From Paenibacillus lacisoli (lineage in GTDB: Bacteria > Bacillota > Bacilli > Paenibacillales > Paenibacillaceae): DNA of 64,000 nt. Positions 7,791 through 17,770 of the stretch are shown one piece after another. Both the position numbers and the translations under genes were made by a program. Each line of letters opens with the position of its first letter. Within the stretch, counting starts at the first letter, position 1. The notes below the pieces were generated by a model that was not told the DNA's origin, made no database searches, and worked only from the letters and a program-made list of their open reading frames with translations. The DNA lies in the NCBI RefSeq assembly GCF_030580655.1, contig NZ_JAUQTB010000001.1:682001-746000 (forward strand), written 5' to 3'.

Positions 7791-8906
7791 TCAGACCAAA
7801 CGGAACGGTTCTGTATTGATCTGGGAGACATGAACCTGCGTCTCGCAGCGCTTCTCCTCCAGCTTGGTCCGCAGCCAGTCAGCCGTTTTAGCCTTCATCA
7901 TCTTCTCCGCATTATGACCGGGATCAATCAGGGCAATACCCGCCATTAAGGCATCATGAGCCGTGTGGTAGTCAATATCACCGGTTACCAGCACATCGGC
8001 GCCTTTGAAGAGGGCCTTATTCACATAACGGCTTCCGGATCCGCCGAGCACCGCAGCTTTCTTCACCATACGGCTGTCATCTCCCACAACCCGCACGAAA
8101 GGTACATCAAGCGCACGTTTGACAACCTCGGCAAACTCTCCCAGCGTCTGCGGCCGAGCTAGTTTTCCGACTCTGCCGAGACCATAGGCCTGTCCTTTTG
8201 CTTCCACCGGATACAGATCATAAGCAGGCTCCTCATACGGATGCGCCTTCACGAGAGCCTGGACGACCTTGGAGGCCAACGATGAGGGAACCAGAATCTC
8301 TACGCGGACTTCCTCCGTTCGTTCCAGCTTGCCGGGTTTGCCTGTAAACGGCTTTGTTCCTTCCTGAGGCAGAAAAGTGCCGGCACCTTCATTACTAAAG
8401 CTGCACTTCGCATATTGCCCAATAGTGCCGGCACCAGCTCCCCATACGGCATCCAATACCGCCTGATGATGAGTGGCAGGCACAAAAGTGACCAGCTTGC
8501 TGAATGTCTCTGTGTATACTTCTTCCAGAGGAATGCCATTCTGGATTCCGAGCGCATCGGCCATCCAGTCATTCATCCCACCTTGGGCTGAATCCAGATT
8601 TGTATGGCTGATATAGACGGCTATGTCATGTTTGATGAGCTTTTCATACAGTTTGCCTGCTGGCTGATCCGTATTTAACGATTTAAGAGGTCTGAAAATG
8701 ATGGCATGATGTGCGATAATCAGATCCGCGTCCAAAGCAATCGCTTCTTCAACCACCTCGTCATTGACATCCAGAGCAATCAATACATGCTTTATATCCT
8801 TCTGCAGACTTCCCAGCTGCAGGCCGATCCGGTCATCAGGCACAGCCAGATGCTTAGGTGCAAGCTGCTCCATGCAGCTGATTACGGTCTGTCCTTTTGC
8901 AAACAT
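7791..8906 (-). CDS. yqfO: Nif3-like dinuclear metal-centre protein YqfO
   Basis: A 371-residue member of the NIF3/YqfO family. The N-terminal half carries the metal-binding signature (IIAHHAIIFRP, then SHTNLDSAQGGMNDW) and the C-terminal part has DIDYHTAHDALMAGI with DPGHNAE. The middle (about 130-240) is the extra domain of the long YqfO form, with AHPYEEPAYD. The biochemical role is not settled; some relatives are reported as GTP cyclohydrolase-like or metal carriers. Its start overlaps the end of trmK by 25 bases, a coupling also found in Bacillus, where trmK and yqfO lie just after sigA. Confidence 0.9.
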   Translation of the reverse strand: MFAKGQTVISCMEQLAPKHLAVPDDRIGLQLGSLQKDIKHVLIALDVNDEVVEEAIALDADLIIAHHAIIFRPLKSLNTDQPAGKLYEKLIKHDIAVYISHTNLDSAQGGMNDWMADALGIQNGIPLEEVYTETFSKLVTFVPATHHQAVLDAVWGAGAGTIGQYAKCSFSNEGAGTFLPQEGTKPFTGKPGKLERTEEVRVEILVPSSLASKVVQALVKAHPYEEPAYDLYPVEAKGQAYGLGRVGKLARPQTLGEFAEVVKRALDVPFVRVVGDDSRMVKKAAVLGGSGSRYVNKALFKGADVLVTGDIDYHTAHDALMAGIALIDPGHNAEKMMKAKTADWLRTKLEEKRCETQVHVSQINTEPFRLV

Positions 8907-9640
8907 AAGAGAACCTCCTCGATACGTTGAATTCGCTCACGAATCTCATCGGCTTTCTCGCGCGCACTGTCCAGATCAGACCTGGACAATTGAGCGATAA
9001 TTCCCTGCAGTTTACCTATTTCCTCGCGCCATTTGGTGTGGAAAACCGCATTGGGACGATCAACCAGGTAAGGGCCCATCGCGATCAGCAGCTCACGGGT
9101 CAGTATGACATTCTCCTGCAGGGGACGGGGGCGGTACAGCTCTTCCTGAGCCAGTGGACTAACTGCAGCCGGAATGGCTGTTAGAATTTCGTAAATCTTG
9201 CCGTCCTCCTCCAGAATCTGCTCATGCACCAAAACCCAGTCATGCTCAATCAGCCAGCTGCGCAAAATATCTTCACCGACATTCGGCTGCAGAACGAGCT
9301 GTTGAACTCCTTCAAGCTTGTCCAGGCCCCGGTCCAAAATGGAGGCAATGAGCGCACCGCCCATTCCTGCGATTGTAATCACATCCACCTCGCCGGGCTG
9401 AACGACCTCCAGACCGTCTCCCTTGCGCACCTGAATGGAGTTCTGAAGCCCGGCAGCAGCCACCTGCTTGAGCGCGGCTTCATAAGGACCTGTGTTGACT
9501 TCGCCAGCAACTGCACGCACCACTGTGCCGCTCTGTATGGCGGCAACAGGCAGCAGTGCATGGTCTGAACCAATGTCAGCAAGTTTGCTGCCGGCCGGAA
9601 TTTGTTCCATAATTCGTTGTAATCGTTGAGATAATTTCAT
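8882..9640 (-). CDS. trmK: tRNA (adenine22-N1)-methyltransferase TrmK
   Basis: TrmK methylates N1 of A22 in tRNA. The chosen ATG gives 252 residues beginning MKLSQRLQRIMEQIP. The SAM-binding signature LADIGSDHALLPV is near residues 25-37, and the family motif ITIAGMGGALIASIL is near 90. A longer start seven codons upstream is open, but the ATG at 9640 overlaps the stop of the preceding gene as ATGA, which decides the start. A predicted coiled coil (about 200-245) fits the C-terminal helical domain of TrmK. Confidence 0.92.
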   Translation of the reverse strand: MKLSQRLQRIMEQIPAGSKLADIGSDHALLPVAAIQSGTVVRAVAGEVNTGPYEAALKQVAAAGLQNSIQVRKGDGLEVVQPGEVDVITIAGMGGALIASILDRGLDKLEGVQQLVLQPNVGEDILRSWLIEHDWVLVHEQILEEDGKIYEILTAIPAAVSPLAQEELYRPRPLQENVILTRELLIAMGPYLVDRPNAVFHTKWREEIGKLQGIIAQLSRSDLDSAREKADEIRERIQRIEEVLLCLQKDRP

Positions 9641-10461
9641 GAAGACACCCACGCTATCCATTTTTTTCGAGTCACGAACAATAATATCAAACTTACAGCA
9701 ATTTTAATAATAACCCAACCGGCAATCCCTGGCGGGGTGAGCCCCCGCAGCAGCAGAGCATCCGCTTCCGGCATAAACCAGACCGTTACCGACAGGCCGA
9801 ACAGCGCCTTGGTGCGATGCGGCCAGCGCTGATAGACCAGCCAGGTTAACCATAGGAGGAGCATGCTGTGCGGGAGCCAGAACAACTGCAGGAACGGCCA
9901 GGCCATATCCGGTCGGTACTGCCCGAACAGAACGGCATACAAGAGAACAGCTCCAACCAAGCCGCAGTAATATAGAATACCCAGTTCAAGGAAAAATCCT
10001 ACTACACACCATATCACACTGCATACACCGATCAATATAGGTATACCTTTATCCGGATCCACCTCATGCAATGAGATCATCCAGGCCCCCAATCCGAGCA
10101 GCAGCAGGCTGCCAACCCCCGCAATGATTAGACTGAGTGTAAAATCCGCCCGCCTGCGAATGGCCGCAAAACCGTAACAGATTCCTGCCGATAACACGGC
10201 TGATGCCATTTGCAATGGCCATGGAAAAGAGCTAAAATAAAACCCTATAAAGAAAATCAAGGAAATTATGACAAAAGAAAGCAGCCAGGATTTCAGGCTT
10301 CCCTGCTTCAGGGCAGCCATCGATAACGTGCGTCGTTCCTTCTGCTGCTGTTCTTCATCATACAGATTGGATAAAAAATCGCAGTAATGCTCTGGAAGCA
10401 GCCTGCTGCTCCGCCAGTGCTCAATCTCATCAAGTATGATATCACGTTTGTCCCGGTTCAC
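9637..10461 (-). CDS. Polytopic membrane protein of unknown function
   Basis: A 274-residue protein with a short cytoplasmic N-terminal region (NRDKRDIILDEIEHW and on) followed by about eight to nine hydrophobic segments from residue 60. The N-terminal EIEHWRSSRLLPEHYCDFL motif is reminiscent of DUF1129/DUF2157-type membrane proteins, but I cannot assign it. I prefer the GTG at 10461, which has GGGGGAG 8 bases ahead; a longer in-frame ATG at 10527 lies inside the rpoD terminator hairpin and would encode hairpin sequence. It overlaps trmK by ATGA. Confidence 0.75.
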   Translation of the reverse strand: MNRDKRDIILDEIEHWRSSRLLPEHYCDFLSNLYDEEQQQKERRTLSMAALKQGSLKSWLLSFVIISLIFFIGFYFSSFPWPLQMASAVLSAGICYGFAAIRRRADFTLSLIIAGVGSLLLLGLGAWMISLHEVDPDKGIPILIGVCSVIWCVVGFFLELGILYYCGLVGAVLLYAVLFGQYRPDMAWPFLQLFWLPHSMLLLWLTWLVYQRWPHRTKALFGLSVTVWFMPEADALLLRGLTPPGIAGWVIIKIAVSLILLFVTRKKWIAWVSS

Positions 10462-10508
10462 CCGTGCAACTCCCCCATCATTTGCATTGAGATGATCTGT
10501 ATAGCCGC

Positions 10509-10545
10509 AAAAAAAGGACCGCTGCACAAAGCTGCAGACGGTCCT
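10509..10545 (-). terminator. Terminator after rpoD
   Basis: On the minus strand AGGACCG pairs with CGGTCCT and an inner CTGCA with TGCAG, followed by a run of T (10509-10514). It lies 13 bases past the rpoD stop. Confidence 0.88.
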
Positions 10546-10557
10546 GGTTTACGCTTG

Positions 10558-11691
10558 TTATTCGAGGAAATCTTTCAGCCGCTTACTGCGGCTAGGGTGG
10601 CGCAGCTTACGTAGTGCCTTGGCTTCAATCTGACGAATCCGTTCACGGGTTACGCCAAATACCTTGCCCACTTCTTCCAGTGTTCTGGTACGGCCGTCAT
10701 CCAGACCGAAACGCAGACGCAGCACATTCTCTTCCCGTTCCGTAAGCGTATCGAGCACATCTTCCAGCTGTTCCTTGAGAAGCTCATAGGCAGCAGCATC
10801 CGCAGGCGCCAATGCCTCCTGATCCTCAATGAAGTCTCCCAAATGGGAATCGTCCTCTTCACCGATCGGTGTCTCAAGGGATACCGGCTCTTGGGCAATC
10901 TTCATAATTTCCCGCACCTTCTCGACACTGAGATCCATCTCAGCCGCAACTTCTTCCGGTGTTGGTTCGCGTCCCAGTTCCTGCAGCAGCTGACGGGATA
11001 CCCGAATCAGCTTGTTAATGGTTTCAACCATGTGTACCGGAATACGGATAGTTCTTGCTTGGTCGGCGATCGCACGGGTGATGGCCTGACGAATCCACCA
11101 GGTCGCATAGGTACTGAATTTGAAACCTTTCTCATAGTCGAACTTCTCAACCGCTTTGATCAGACCCATATTGCCTTCCTGGATTAGATCCAGGAACAGC
11201 ATGCCCCGGCCTACATATCTTTTCGCAATACTTACAACGAGACGCAAGTTGGCTTCAGCCAGACGGCGTTTGGCTTCCTCATCCCCATTACCGATCCGCT
11301 TGGCAAGCTCCACTTCATCGTCCGCTGACAGCAGCGGCACACGGCCAATCTCCTTCAGGTACATACGAACCGGGTCATTGATCTTGATCCCCGGCGGGAG
11401 ACTCAGGTCATCGTCGAAATTGAATTCATCGCTTTCATTGTTCTCCCGGTCCCCTTCCTGACGAAGCGGGTTAATTTCCTCATCATTCTCATTGACCAGG
11501 TCAATGCCAAGATCCCCCAGCTGCTCATAGAACTCATCCATTTGTTCCGGGTCTTGATCGAATGGCGATAATTTCTCCATAATCTCTTTGTAGTTCAAGG
11601 AAGATCTCTTCTTACCTTGTTCAATCAGTTGGTCCTTCACCTGATCCAGTGTCAGTTCTGTTTCTAGTTCAGTATGCTGATCATTCGCCAT
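10558..11691 (-). CDS. rpoD: Primary sigma factor RpoD/SigA
   Basis: The housekeeping sigma-70 factor, 377 residues, close to Bacillus SigA in length (no large insert between regions 1.2 and 2). Region 1.1 is short and acidic around 45-95. Region 1.2 includes [11 protein letters not shown] (106-116). Region 2 spans 148-217 with [12 protein letters not shown], the [14 protein letters not shown] core helix and the -10-reading [11 protein letters not shown]. Region 3 spans about 222-285. Region 4 ends with the helix-turn-helix [20 protein letters not shown] and the tail [20 protein letters not shown] lies 8 bases ahead of the ATG. dnaG ends 44 bases upstream, so dnaG and rpoD form the classical operon, closed by the terminator. 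Confidence 0.98.
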   Translation of the reverse strand: MANDQHTELETELTLDQVKDQLIEQGKKRSSLNYKEIMEKLSPFDQDPEQMDEFYEQLGDLGIDLVNENDEEINPLRQEGDRENNESDEFNFDDDLSLPPGIKINDPVRMYLKEIGRVPLLSADDEVELAKRIGNGDEEAKRRLAEANLRLVVSIAKRYVGRGMLFLDLIQEGNMGLIKAVEKFDYEKGFKFSTYATWWIRQAITRAIADQARTIRIPVHMVETINKLIRVSRQLLQELGREPTPEEVAAEMDLSVEKVREIMKIAQEPVSLETPIGEEDDSHLGDFIEDQEALAPADAAAYELLKEQLEDVLDTLTEREENVLRLRFGLDDGRTRTLEEVGKVFGVTRERIRQIEAKALRKLRHPSRSKRLKDFLE

Positions 11692-11735
11692 ATTTCGACT
11701 CCCTCCTCCCTAGAAACCTTAAGCGTTTCTGCATA

Positions 11736-13586
11736 TCACTGTCTCTCTAGGGCTATAATCTCACTTGCAATTTGTGCAGCACGCAAAAAATCACCAGAAC
11801 GTTCAGCAGCAATCATTTCTTCGCGTTTGCGGTCAATCTCCTGCTGTACCGGCATCTTACGGACTTCACGTATATAGTCGTCCAGCGTCTGATGATCCCA
11901 ACCGCCTGGGGTATCCATCATGGAGATGGAGCTGACTGTCTTCTCAAGACGGTCGTCCTGCAGCGATGAGATGAAACGGCTTGTGTCCGGCGGCTTGCCC
12001 TGCGCATAATAGGCATATAGATAAGCAGCAATGGCTGCATGATCATCAATGTTAAACGCATCACCCAGATGTTCTTCAACATACCGCGCAGCTTCCTCAT
12101 CCTGAAGCATCCAGGAGAGCAGTCGGCGTTCCGCTACATGGTAAGCCGGAAGCAAATTGGGTGCGGGCACCCGTACTTTTTTATGCCTACCATTATTCCA
12201 CGAATTGTCGTTATTATCCCCAACCTGCTGCTTTTTTAGCATGGATTGGCGCATGAGGTTGCATTCCTGCTTCAACGTCTCATAATCAACCTTGACTTCT
12301 GATGCCAGTTCCCTCAAGTATACTTCCCTCTCGGTCGGTGACGCTAGCGGTGCAATAATCTTCAACGCTTCACGCGAGTAGGAAATACGACCATCTTCCT
12401 CTAGCAGTATATGGTTTTTTTTAAGATATATAAGCTTAAATTTCACTGGCGAAACGGCGCTCTCAATGACTCCGTGGACAAACCGGTCACTTCCGTGTCT
12501 GCGGATAAAATCATCCGGGTCAAGACCGCCGCTGATGACGGCAATTTTGACATGCAGCCCCGCCTGTTCCAAGATGGGGAGGCTCTTCATTGCTGCTGCT
12601 TGTCCGGCCGAATCTCCATCATAACAGATTATGACTTCGTCGCATATTCCCTTGAGCATTAAGGCATGGTTCTCAGTAAGAGATGTACCCATGCTCGCAA
12701 CACCGTTCTGCACCCCTGCTTCCCACGCGGAGATTACATCCCCATAGCCTTCAAACAGGACACTCTGCCGAAGCTTGCGTATGCTGGTCTTGGCGAGGTT
12801 CAGGTTATAAAGCGTCCGGCTTTTGTTGAACAACCTGCTCTCCGGTGAATTGAGGTACTTTGGCTGCCCTTCACCCATAATACGGCCCGCAAAAGCAATA
12901 ACCTGTCCGTTGCGGTTGGCAATGGGGAACATGACCCTGTCACGGAAACGGTCAACATAACCGCTGCCTTCTTGTCTTGCAGACAAGAGGCCGCCCTTCT
13001 CCATCTCACCGAGATCGAATCCGCGCTTCTCCAGAAACTGCACCAGCGTATCCCATCGGTTAGGCGCGTATCCAATCTGAAACTGGTCAATCATTTTATC
13101 GTTGATCCCGCGGGACCTCAGATAATCCATTGCTTCCTTGCCATGCTCCGTATTCTTCAGCAGAAAATGATACAGCTTAGCACTCAGTTCATGAGCCTCA
13201 AGCAGTCTGCCCACTTCAGGGCTCTGATGATGCGCGCTGTCACGCCCCTGCCATTCTCCAAGAGGGATGTGGCTTTCTTCCGCCATGGTTCTGACAGCTT
13301 CGGGAAAGGAGAGTCCTTCGATTTCCATCCTGAATTTGATGGCATTACCACCCTTGCCGCAGCCATAGCAGTAGAAAATCTGACGATCCGGCGTCACCGT
13401 AAAAGAAGGGGTTTTCTCTGAATGGAATGGGCAAAGGCCTTTCATATATTTACCCTGTTTGGTCAGATGCACATACTTGCTTACCGTGTCTACGATATCA
13501 TTCTGATTCAGAACGGATTCAATGATATCTTCCGGTATACTGCCCTGTCCTGCACTCACATTAACCACCTTCGTCTCTTTCAGCAT
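11736..13586 (-). CDS. dnaG: DNA primase DnaG
   Basis: Synthesises RNA primers at the replication fork. The 616 residues show the CHC2 zinc finger (C52, H55, C73, C76 in CPFHSEKTPSF and YCYGCGKGG), the catalytic core with the TOPRIM motifs EGYGD (279-283) and CYDGDSAG (321-328), and a helical C-terminus that would bind the DnaB-type helicase. A linker near 460-480 (DNNDNSWNNGRHKKV) is Asn-rich. The ATG at 13586 has only a weak GGGGAT ahead of it and other starts a few codons downstream are possible; relatives begin closer to the SIPEDIIESV segment. Confidence 0.97.
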   Translation of the reverse strand: MLKETKVVNVSAGQGSIPEDIIESVLNQNDIVDTVSKYVHLTKQGKYMKGLCPFHSEKTPSFTVTPDRQIFYCYGCGKGGNAIKFRMEIEGLSFPEAVRTMAEESHIPLGEWQGRDSAHHQSPEVGRLLEAHELSAKLYHFLLKNTEHGKEAMDYLRSRGINDKMIDQFQIGYAPNRWDTLVQFLEKRGFDLGEMEKGGLLSARQEGSGYVDRFRDRVMFPIANRNGQVIAFAGRIMGEGQPKYLNSPESRLFNKSRTLYNLNLAKTSIRKLRQSVLFEGYGDVISAWEAGVQNGVASMGTSLTENHALMLKGICDEVIICYDGDSAGQAAAMKSLPILEQAGLHVKIAVISGGLDPDDFIRRHGSDRFVHGVIESAVSPVKFKLIYLKKNHILLEEDGRISYSREALKIIAPLASPTEREVYLRELASEVKVDYETLKQECNLMRQSMLKKQQVGDNNDNSWNNGRHKKVRVPAPNLLPAYHVAERRLLSWMLQDEEAARYVEEHLGDAFNIDDHAAIAAYLYAYYAQGKPPDTSRFISSLQDDRLEKTVSSISMMDTPGGWDHQTLDDYIREVRKMPVQQEIDRKREEMIAAERSGDFLRAAQIASEIIALERQ

Positions 13587-13671
13587 TTTGTATCATCCCC
13601 AAATAAAAAACAGGTATAAGGCCATAGATGATTAGGCACAAAATGCTCCTTTAGCACGTAAATATAATTCG

Positions 13672-14145
13672 CTATGAAAGTTGATTCTCCTGCAATTTTT
13701 GCAAAAGTTTTGTCAATTTATGTTGAAAAAATACCCGGTCTTCCTCTGTAAACTTTCTCGGTCCCTTGCCATACTTCCCCTGCTTCCTGGCTTTGGCCGA
13801 GACATGGCGCTGGTCCAGCATAAAGTCGATGTTCTCGTTGGAATAGTTCTGTCCGCGAAAAGAAATAACATGACAGCCCTTCGCAAGCGCCAATGCAGCG
13901 AGTCCATAGTCACCGGTAACTACGACGTCGCCTCTTGCAATGTGATTGGCAATATACAAGTCTGCGCTTTGATCGCTTCGGTCTACCTGCACCGTCGATA
14001 CGTGGCCGGCTCCCTTCAGAAGATGATCGAATGAGGAGACCAGCAGAACCTGAAGATTGAAGCTGGCCGCCGTGTCGGCAATCTCTTTTTTCACAGGGCA
14101 TGCATCACCGTCAACAACAATTTTATACTGTACTGCTGAAGTCAT
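13672..14145 (-). CDS. yqxD: YaiI/YqxD family protein (DUF188)
   Basis: A 157-residue protein of the UPF0178 family, function unknown. Conserved landmarks are visible: VVDGDACPVKKEI at the N-terminus, VQVDRSDQSADLYI, RGDVVVTGDYGLA, and a basic C-terminal segment GKYGKGPRKFTEEDR. The fold resembles PIN-type nucleases, with the clustered Asp residues, but activity has not been shown to my knowledge. I chose the internal ATG giving MTSAVQYKIVVDGDA, because the 20 preceding codons do not look conserved. It lies just upstream of dnaG, as in Bacillus. Confidence 0.85.
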   Translation of the reverse strand: MTSAVQYKIVVDGDACPVKKEIADTAASFNLQVLLVSSFDHLLKGAGHVSTVQVDRSDQSADLYIANHIARGDVVVTGDYGLAALALAKGCHVISFRGQNYSNENIDFMLDQRHVSAKARKQGKYGKGPRKFTEEDRVFFQHKLTKLLQKLQENQLS

Positions 14146-14324
14146 CAGAGTATCACCGGTTTCCTTCAAAAATAAATTTCCTCTATTGCCGTCTGCATAA
14201 ACCAAACTTTACCCTGATCCAACAGCTGTAAAACAACTCTTATATATAATATACGCTTCGTCGGAACAAAATCCTTCCGCTCATGTAACAAGACTGAAAC
14301 AATTTGCAGAGATCCCAACAAGTC

Positions 14325-14370
14325 AAAAGACGGAACGGGTGCAAAAGACCTGCCTTGCACGCCGTTCCGT
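14325..14370 (-). terminator. Terminator after glyS
   Basis: A long interrupted hairpin: ACGGAACG and TGCAA on one arm pair with TTGCA and CGTTCCGT on the other, followed on the minus strand by CTTTTG. It lies in the 290-base gap between glyS (stop at 14437) and yqxD. The rest of that gap shows only an AT-rich stretch near 14240, with a possible weak promoter for yqxD. Confidence 0.8.
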
Positions 14371-14436
14371 ATATTTATACCCGTATTCAGGCTTGCTTCA
14401 TACACTAGAAATATGATGAGCCGTAGCCTGACTAGA

Positions 14437-16512
14437 CTACCACACCAACTTTGAAAAATCTGCGAATTTCTTGAGATCCCCGTCAATGGAAGCAAGCAGC
14501 GCCAGGCGATTCACCCGGACAGCCTCATCTTCGGCCATAACCATGACCGAATCAAAGAACGTCGTAATGCTCGGGGTAAGGCCGCCGGCCAGTTCCAATG
14601 CTTCTGCCATACTCTCACTGGCAAGAGCATCTTTGTATCGTATTGTTGCATTCTGCCATGCCGTGAACAGGGAAGACTCCGCTTCTTCCTGGAACAATTC
14701 TGGTGTAACTCGAGTCTGTGTAGACTTAGCTGCCAGATTGCTGACCCTGTTGAAGGACTCAACGGTTTCTTTGAATGTCTCTTTATTCCCTACTACATCC
14801 ATCAATGCAGCACCGCGGGCAACCACAGAGCTTACTTGGTCAAATCCAGCCGTGATTACCGCATCTACCACATCATAACGCAGGGTTTCGGACAGCAGCT
14901 TTTTCACGCGAAGGCCAAAGAACTCATACAGATCTTTACGAATTTCATCACCCGAACGTTTCAAAATCCGCATATTTTCATGAATTTCAAGCGCAATTCC
15001 GAAAACATCCGAGAGGGAAACTGTCAGCTTGTTGTCCAGCAAAATCTGCACGACACCCTGGGCCTGACGGCGCAGTGCGTATGGATCCTGGGATCCAGTT
15101 GGTATAATACCGATCGAGAAGCAGCCGACAATGGTATCCATTTTGTCTGCAATGCTGACAATGGAGCCTGTTAGTGTGGAAGGCAGGCTGTCGGAAGCAG
15201 AACGCGGCTGGTAGTGCTCGAATACAGCTTTGGCAACCTCTTCCTTTTCACCAGCTTTACGGGCATAATCTTCGCCCATAACGCCCTGGAGTTCAGGAAA
15301 CTCATAGACCATTTGTGTGACAAGGTCGAACTTGCAGATGTCAGCAGCACGGCTTACGGATTCAGCTGTATCTGCAGACACTTCCAGTTTGGCCGCCAGC
15401 TGGTCAGCAATTTTACGGATGCGGCGCAGCTTATCCCCTACTGTACCCAGCTCTTCATGGAATACGACACTTTCAAGCTTGGATATGGCGTCTTTAATCT
15501 CCAGCTTCTGATCTTCTTCATAGAAAAACTTGGCGTCCGAGAGACGTGCGCGCAGCACCTTCTCATTGCCTTTTGCAATGACATCCAGGGATTCTGAACC
15601 GCCGTTACGCACAGTAACAAAGTAAGGCAGCAGCTGCCCGTCTTTGCCCAGGACCGGAAAATAGCGCTGATGCTCGCGCATGGAAGTAATCAGAACTTCT
15701 TGCGGGATATTCAGGAACGACTCCTCAAAAGTACCGAACAGAGCCGTCGGCGTTTCAACCAGGTACAACACTTCTTCCAGCAGATCATCCTTGATCGCAA
15801 TGGTCCAGCCTTTGCTCTCGGCCAGTTCGTTGATCTGCTTCAGAATCAATGCCTTGCGCTCCTCAACGTCAGCAATGACATGCTGCTCGCGCAGACGTTC
15901 CACGTATTCTGAAGGTTCGGCGATAACTGCATCCTGTCCCAGGAAACGATGTCCCCGTGTAACATTGCCCGCTCGGACACCCGTCACTTCAAGATCAATA
16001 ATGTCGGTTCCGAACAGAGCCACGATCCAGCGGATCGGACGAACAAATTTGAAATCATAGGAAGCCCAGCGCATAAACTTAGGGAAGGTCATGGCATGCA
16101 GAATTTGCAGCAATCCGTCTCCAAGCACCTCTGTAGTAGGTACACCTACACTGCTCTTCGAGGCATAGATATATTCAACCCCACCCAGTTCACGGAACGT
16201 AAACTGCTCCGGATCAACGCCCTGGCTTCTAGCAAAACCAAGTGCTGCCTTGCTCCAGCCGCCTTGATCATCGAGGGCGATTTTGCGGGAAGGACCTTTC
16301 ACTTCTTCTTGAACGTCTTCCTGCTTTTCAGCTACCTGCTCCACCAGCACCGTCAGGCGGCGTGGTGTTGCGAATGTCCTAACCTCACCGTGTGCGATTC
16401 TGGATTCATCCAGCCATTTGCTCAACCGGTCTTTGAGCTGGGTGATCGCTCCAGGTATAAAGCGCGCTGGCACTTCTTCCAGACCGATTTCGAACAAGAG
16501 ATCCTTAGACAT
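14437..16512 (-). CDS. glyS: Glycyl-tRNA synthetase beta subunit
   Basis: The beta chain of the alpha2-beta2 bacterial glycyl-tRNA synthetase, which binds tRNA(Gly). The 691 residues begin [18 protein letters not shown], matching the family. The C-terminal part contains an anticodon-binding DALR-like region ([17 protein letters not shown] and [21 protein letters not shown]). The ATG at 16512 has AGGAGG 8 bases ahead; a GTG three codons upstream overlaps that ribosome site and is rejected. It overlaps the end of glyQ by 8 bases, so both subunits are translated together under the T-box. Confidence 0.97.
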   Translation of the reverse strand: MSKDLLFEIGLEEVPARFIPGAITQLKDRLSKWLDESRIAHGEVRTFATPRRLTVLVEQVAEKQEDVQEEVKGPSRKIALDDQGGWSKAALGFARSQGVDPEQFTFRELGGVEYIYASKSSVGVPTTEVLGDGLLQILHAMTFPKFMRWASYDFKFVRPIRWIVALFGTDIIDLEVTGVRAGNVTRGHRFLGQDAVIAEPSEYVERLREQHVIADVEERKALILKQINELAESKGWTIAIKDDLLEEVLYLVETPTALFGTFEESFLNIPQEVLITSMREHQRYFPVLGKDGQLLPYFVTVRNGGSESLDVIAKGNEKVLRARLSDAKFFYEEDQKLEIKDAISKLESVVFHEELGTVGDKLRRIRKIADQLAAKLEVSADTAESVSRAADICKFDLVTQMVYEFPELQGVMGEDYARKAGEKEEVAKAVFEHYQPRSASDSLPSTLTGSIVSIADKMDTIVGCFSIGIIPTGSQDPYALRRQAQGVVQILLDNKLTVSLSDVFGIALEIHENMRILKRSGDEIRKDLYEFFGLRVKKLLSETLRYDVVDAVITAGFDQVSSVVARGAALMDVVGNKETFKETVESFNRVSNLAAKSTQTRVTPELFQEEAESSLFTAWQNATIRYKDALASESMAEALELAGGLTPSITTFFDSVMVMAEDEAVRVNRLALLASIDGDLKKFADFSKLVW

Positions 16513-17392
16513 GCTCCGCACCTCCTTTTTTAATCAATGGGAAGCCGAGCTTCTCACGTTCCTCCAGATAAGTTGCAGCAACCTGGCGAGCCAGATTACG
16601 CACCCGGGTAATATAGCCTGTACGCTCCGTTACACTAATGGCCCCGCGTGCATCGAGAAGATTGAAGGTGTGGGAACATTTCAGCACGTAATCATAGGCC
16701 GGGAATACCAGATTTTGTGCCATGGCATTCTTAGCTTCTTCCTCATACATGTTGAACAGCGTGAACAGCATTTTGACATCGGAAACTTCGAACGTGTATT
16801 TGGAATGTTCAAATTCCGGCTGATGGAATACGTCTCCATAGGCAATGCCTTCGACCCATTCCAGTTCAAACACATTTTCTTTCTCCTGAATGTAGGAAGC
16901 AAGACGTTCCATACCATATGTGATTTCAACAGATACCGGACTCGCTTCAATACCGCCCACCTGCTGGAAATACGTAAACTGGGTAATCTCCATACCGTCC
17001 AGCCATACTTCCCAGCCAAGTCCTGCGCAGCCCAGCGAAGGATTTTCCCAGTTATCTTCAACAAAACGGATATCATGCTGAAGAGGATCGATACCCAAGC
17101 GCTTTAGGCTCTCTAGATAAATATCCTGAATGTTATCCGGAGAAGGCTTAATAATAACCTGGAATTGATGATGCTGGTACAGACGGTTCGGGTTCTCACC
17201 ATACCGGCCGTCCGACGGTCTGCGGGAAGGCTCGACATAAGCCACTTTCCATGGCTCGGGCCCCAGTGAGCGCAGGAAGGTCATCGGGTTCATCGTACCT
17301 GCACCTTTTTCCGTGTCGTATGGCTGCACGATAATACAGTTCTGTTCCGCCCAAAACTGCTGCAGCGTCAGAATCATCTGCTGAAAATTCAT
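16505..17392 (-). CDS. glyQ: Glycyl-tRNA synthetase alpha subunit
   Basis: The catalytic alpha chain, 295 residues, normal length. It begins [19 protein letters not shown]. Characteristic motifs are visible: [40 protein letters not shown], and [19 protein letters not shown], which form the class II active site. AAGGAG lies upstream of the ATG. The T-box leader and its promoter lie immediately ahead, so the gene is induced when tRNA(Gly) is uncharged. Confidence 0.98.
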   Translation of the reverse strand: MNFQQMILTLQQFWAEQNCIIVQPYDTEKGAGTMNPMTFLRSLGPEPWKVAYVEPSRRPSDGRYGENPNRLYQHHQFQVIIKPSPDNIQDIYLESLKRLGIDPLQHDIRFVEDNWENPSLGCAGLGWEVWLDGMEITQFTYFQQVGGIEASPVSVEITYGMERLASYIQEKENVFELEWVEGIAYGDVFHQPEFEHSKYTFEVSDVKMLFTLFNMYEEEAKNAMAQNLVFPAYDYVLKCSHTFNLLDARGAISVTERTGYITRVRNLARQVAATYLEEREKLGFPLIKKGGAEHV

Positions 17393-17456
17393 CGGACTAG
17401 CTCCTTTTTAATCAAATGTAATACAAGGTTCTCGCTGGCAGCACGGCAAAAGACAC

Positions 17457-17704
17457 AAAAAACCCTCGTCTCTACGCCTGCTGCACAGACATAGGGACGA
17501 GAGTTAATTCCCGCGGTTCCACCCTACTTGATTACTTCATCCATGATAGCGAAGCAATCCACTTTTCCGAGTCCAATTCATGCTCCCGAGTGCCGTTCAC
17601 GAATAACCTTCCGCCAGGCTTCCACCTTCCCCGGCTCGCTAGATGTCAGGATCACTCCGCTACTGCTCGTTCAATGCATGTCTCATTACCAAAATGAGAT
17701 ATTT
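17457..17704 (-). promoter_or_regulatory. Glycine T-box riboswitch leader of glyQS
   Basis: The T-box sequence AGGGTGGAACCGCG is at 17512-17525 on the minus strand, inside the antiterminator region. It is followed by a terminator hairpin (CTCGTCCCT near 17495-17503 with AGAGACGAG near 17464-17472) and six T (17457-17462). Upstream, the leader has the stem I features GAGCCGGGGAAGGTGGAAGCC in two adjacent segments. A candidate specifier is GGC (17592-17594) in GAACGGCACT, a glycine codon. Uncharged tRNA(Gly) should pair with it and stabilise the antiterminator. Confidence 0.93.
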
Positions 17705-17710
17705 AATATG

Positions 17711-17739
17711 ATTTTACACAGTCGCCGACCGAAAGTCAA
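17711..17739 (-). promoter_or_regulatory. SigA-type promoter of the glyQS T-box transcript
   Basis: TTGACT (17734-17739) and TAAAAT (17711-17716) on the minus strand are separated by exactly 17 bases. Predicted transcription start near 17704. Confidence 0.85.
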
Positions 17740-17770
17740 TACCTGACACCTGCTGCACAGCCCTCGCCAT

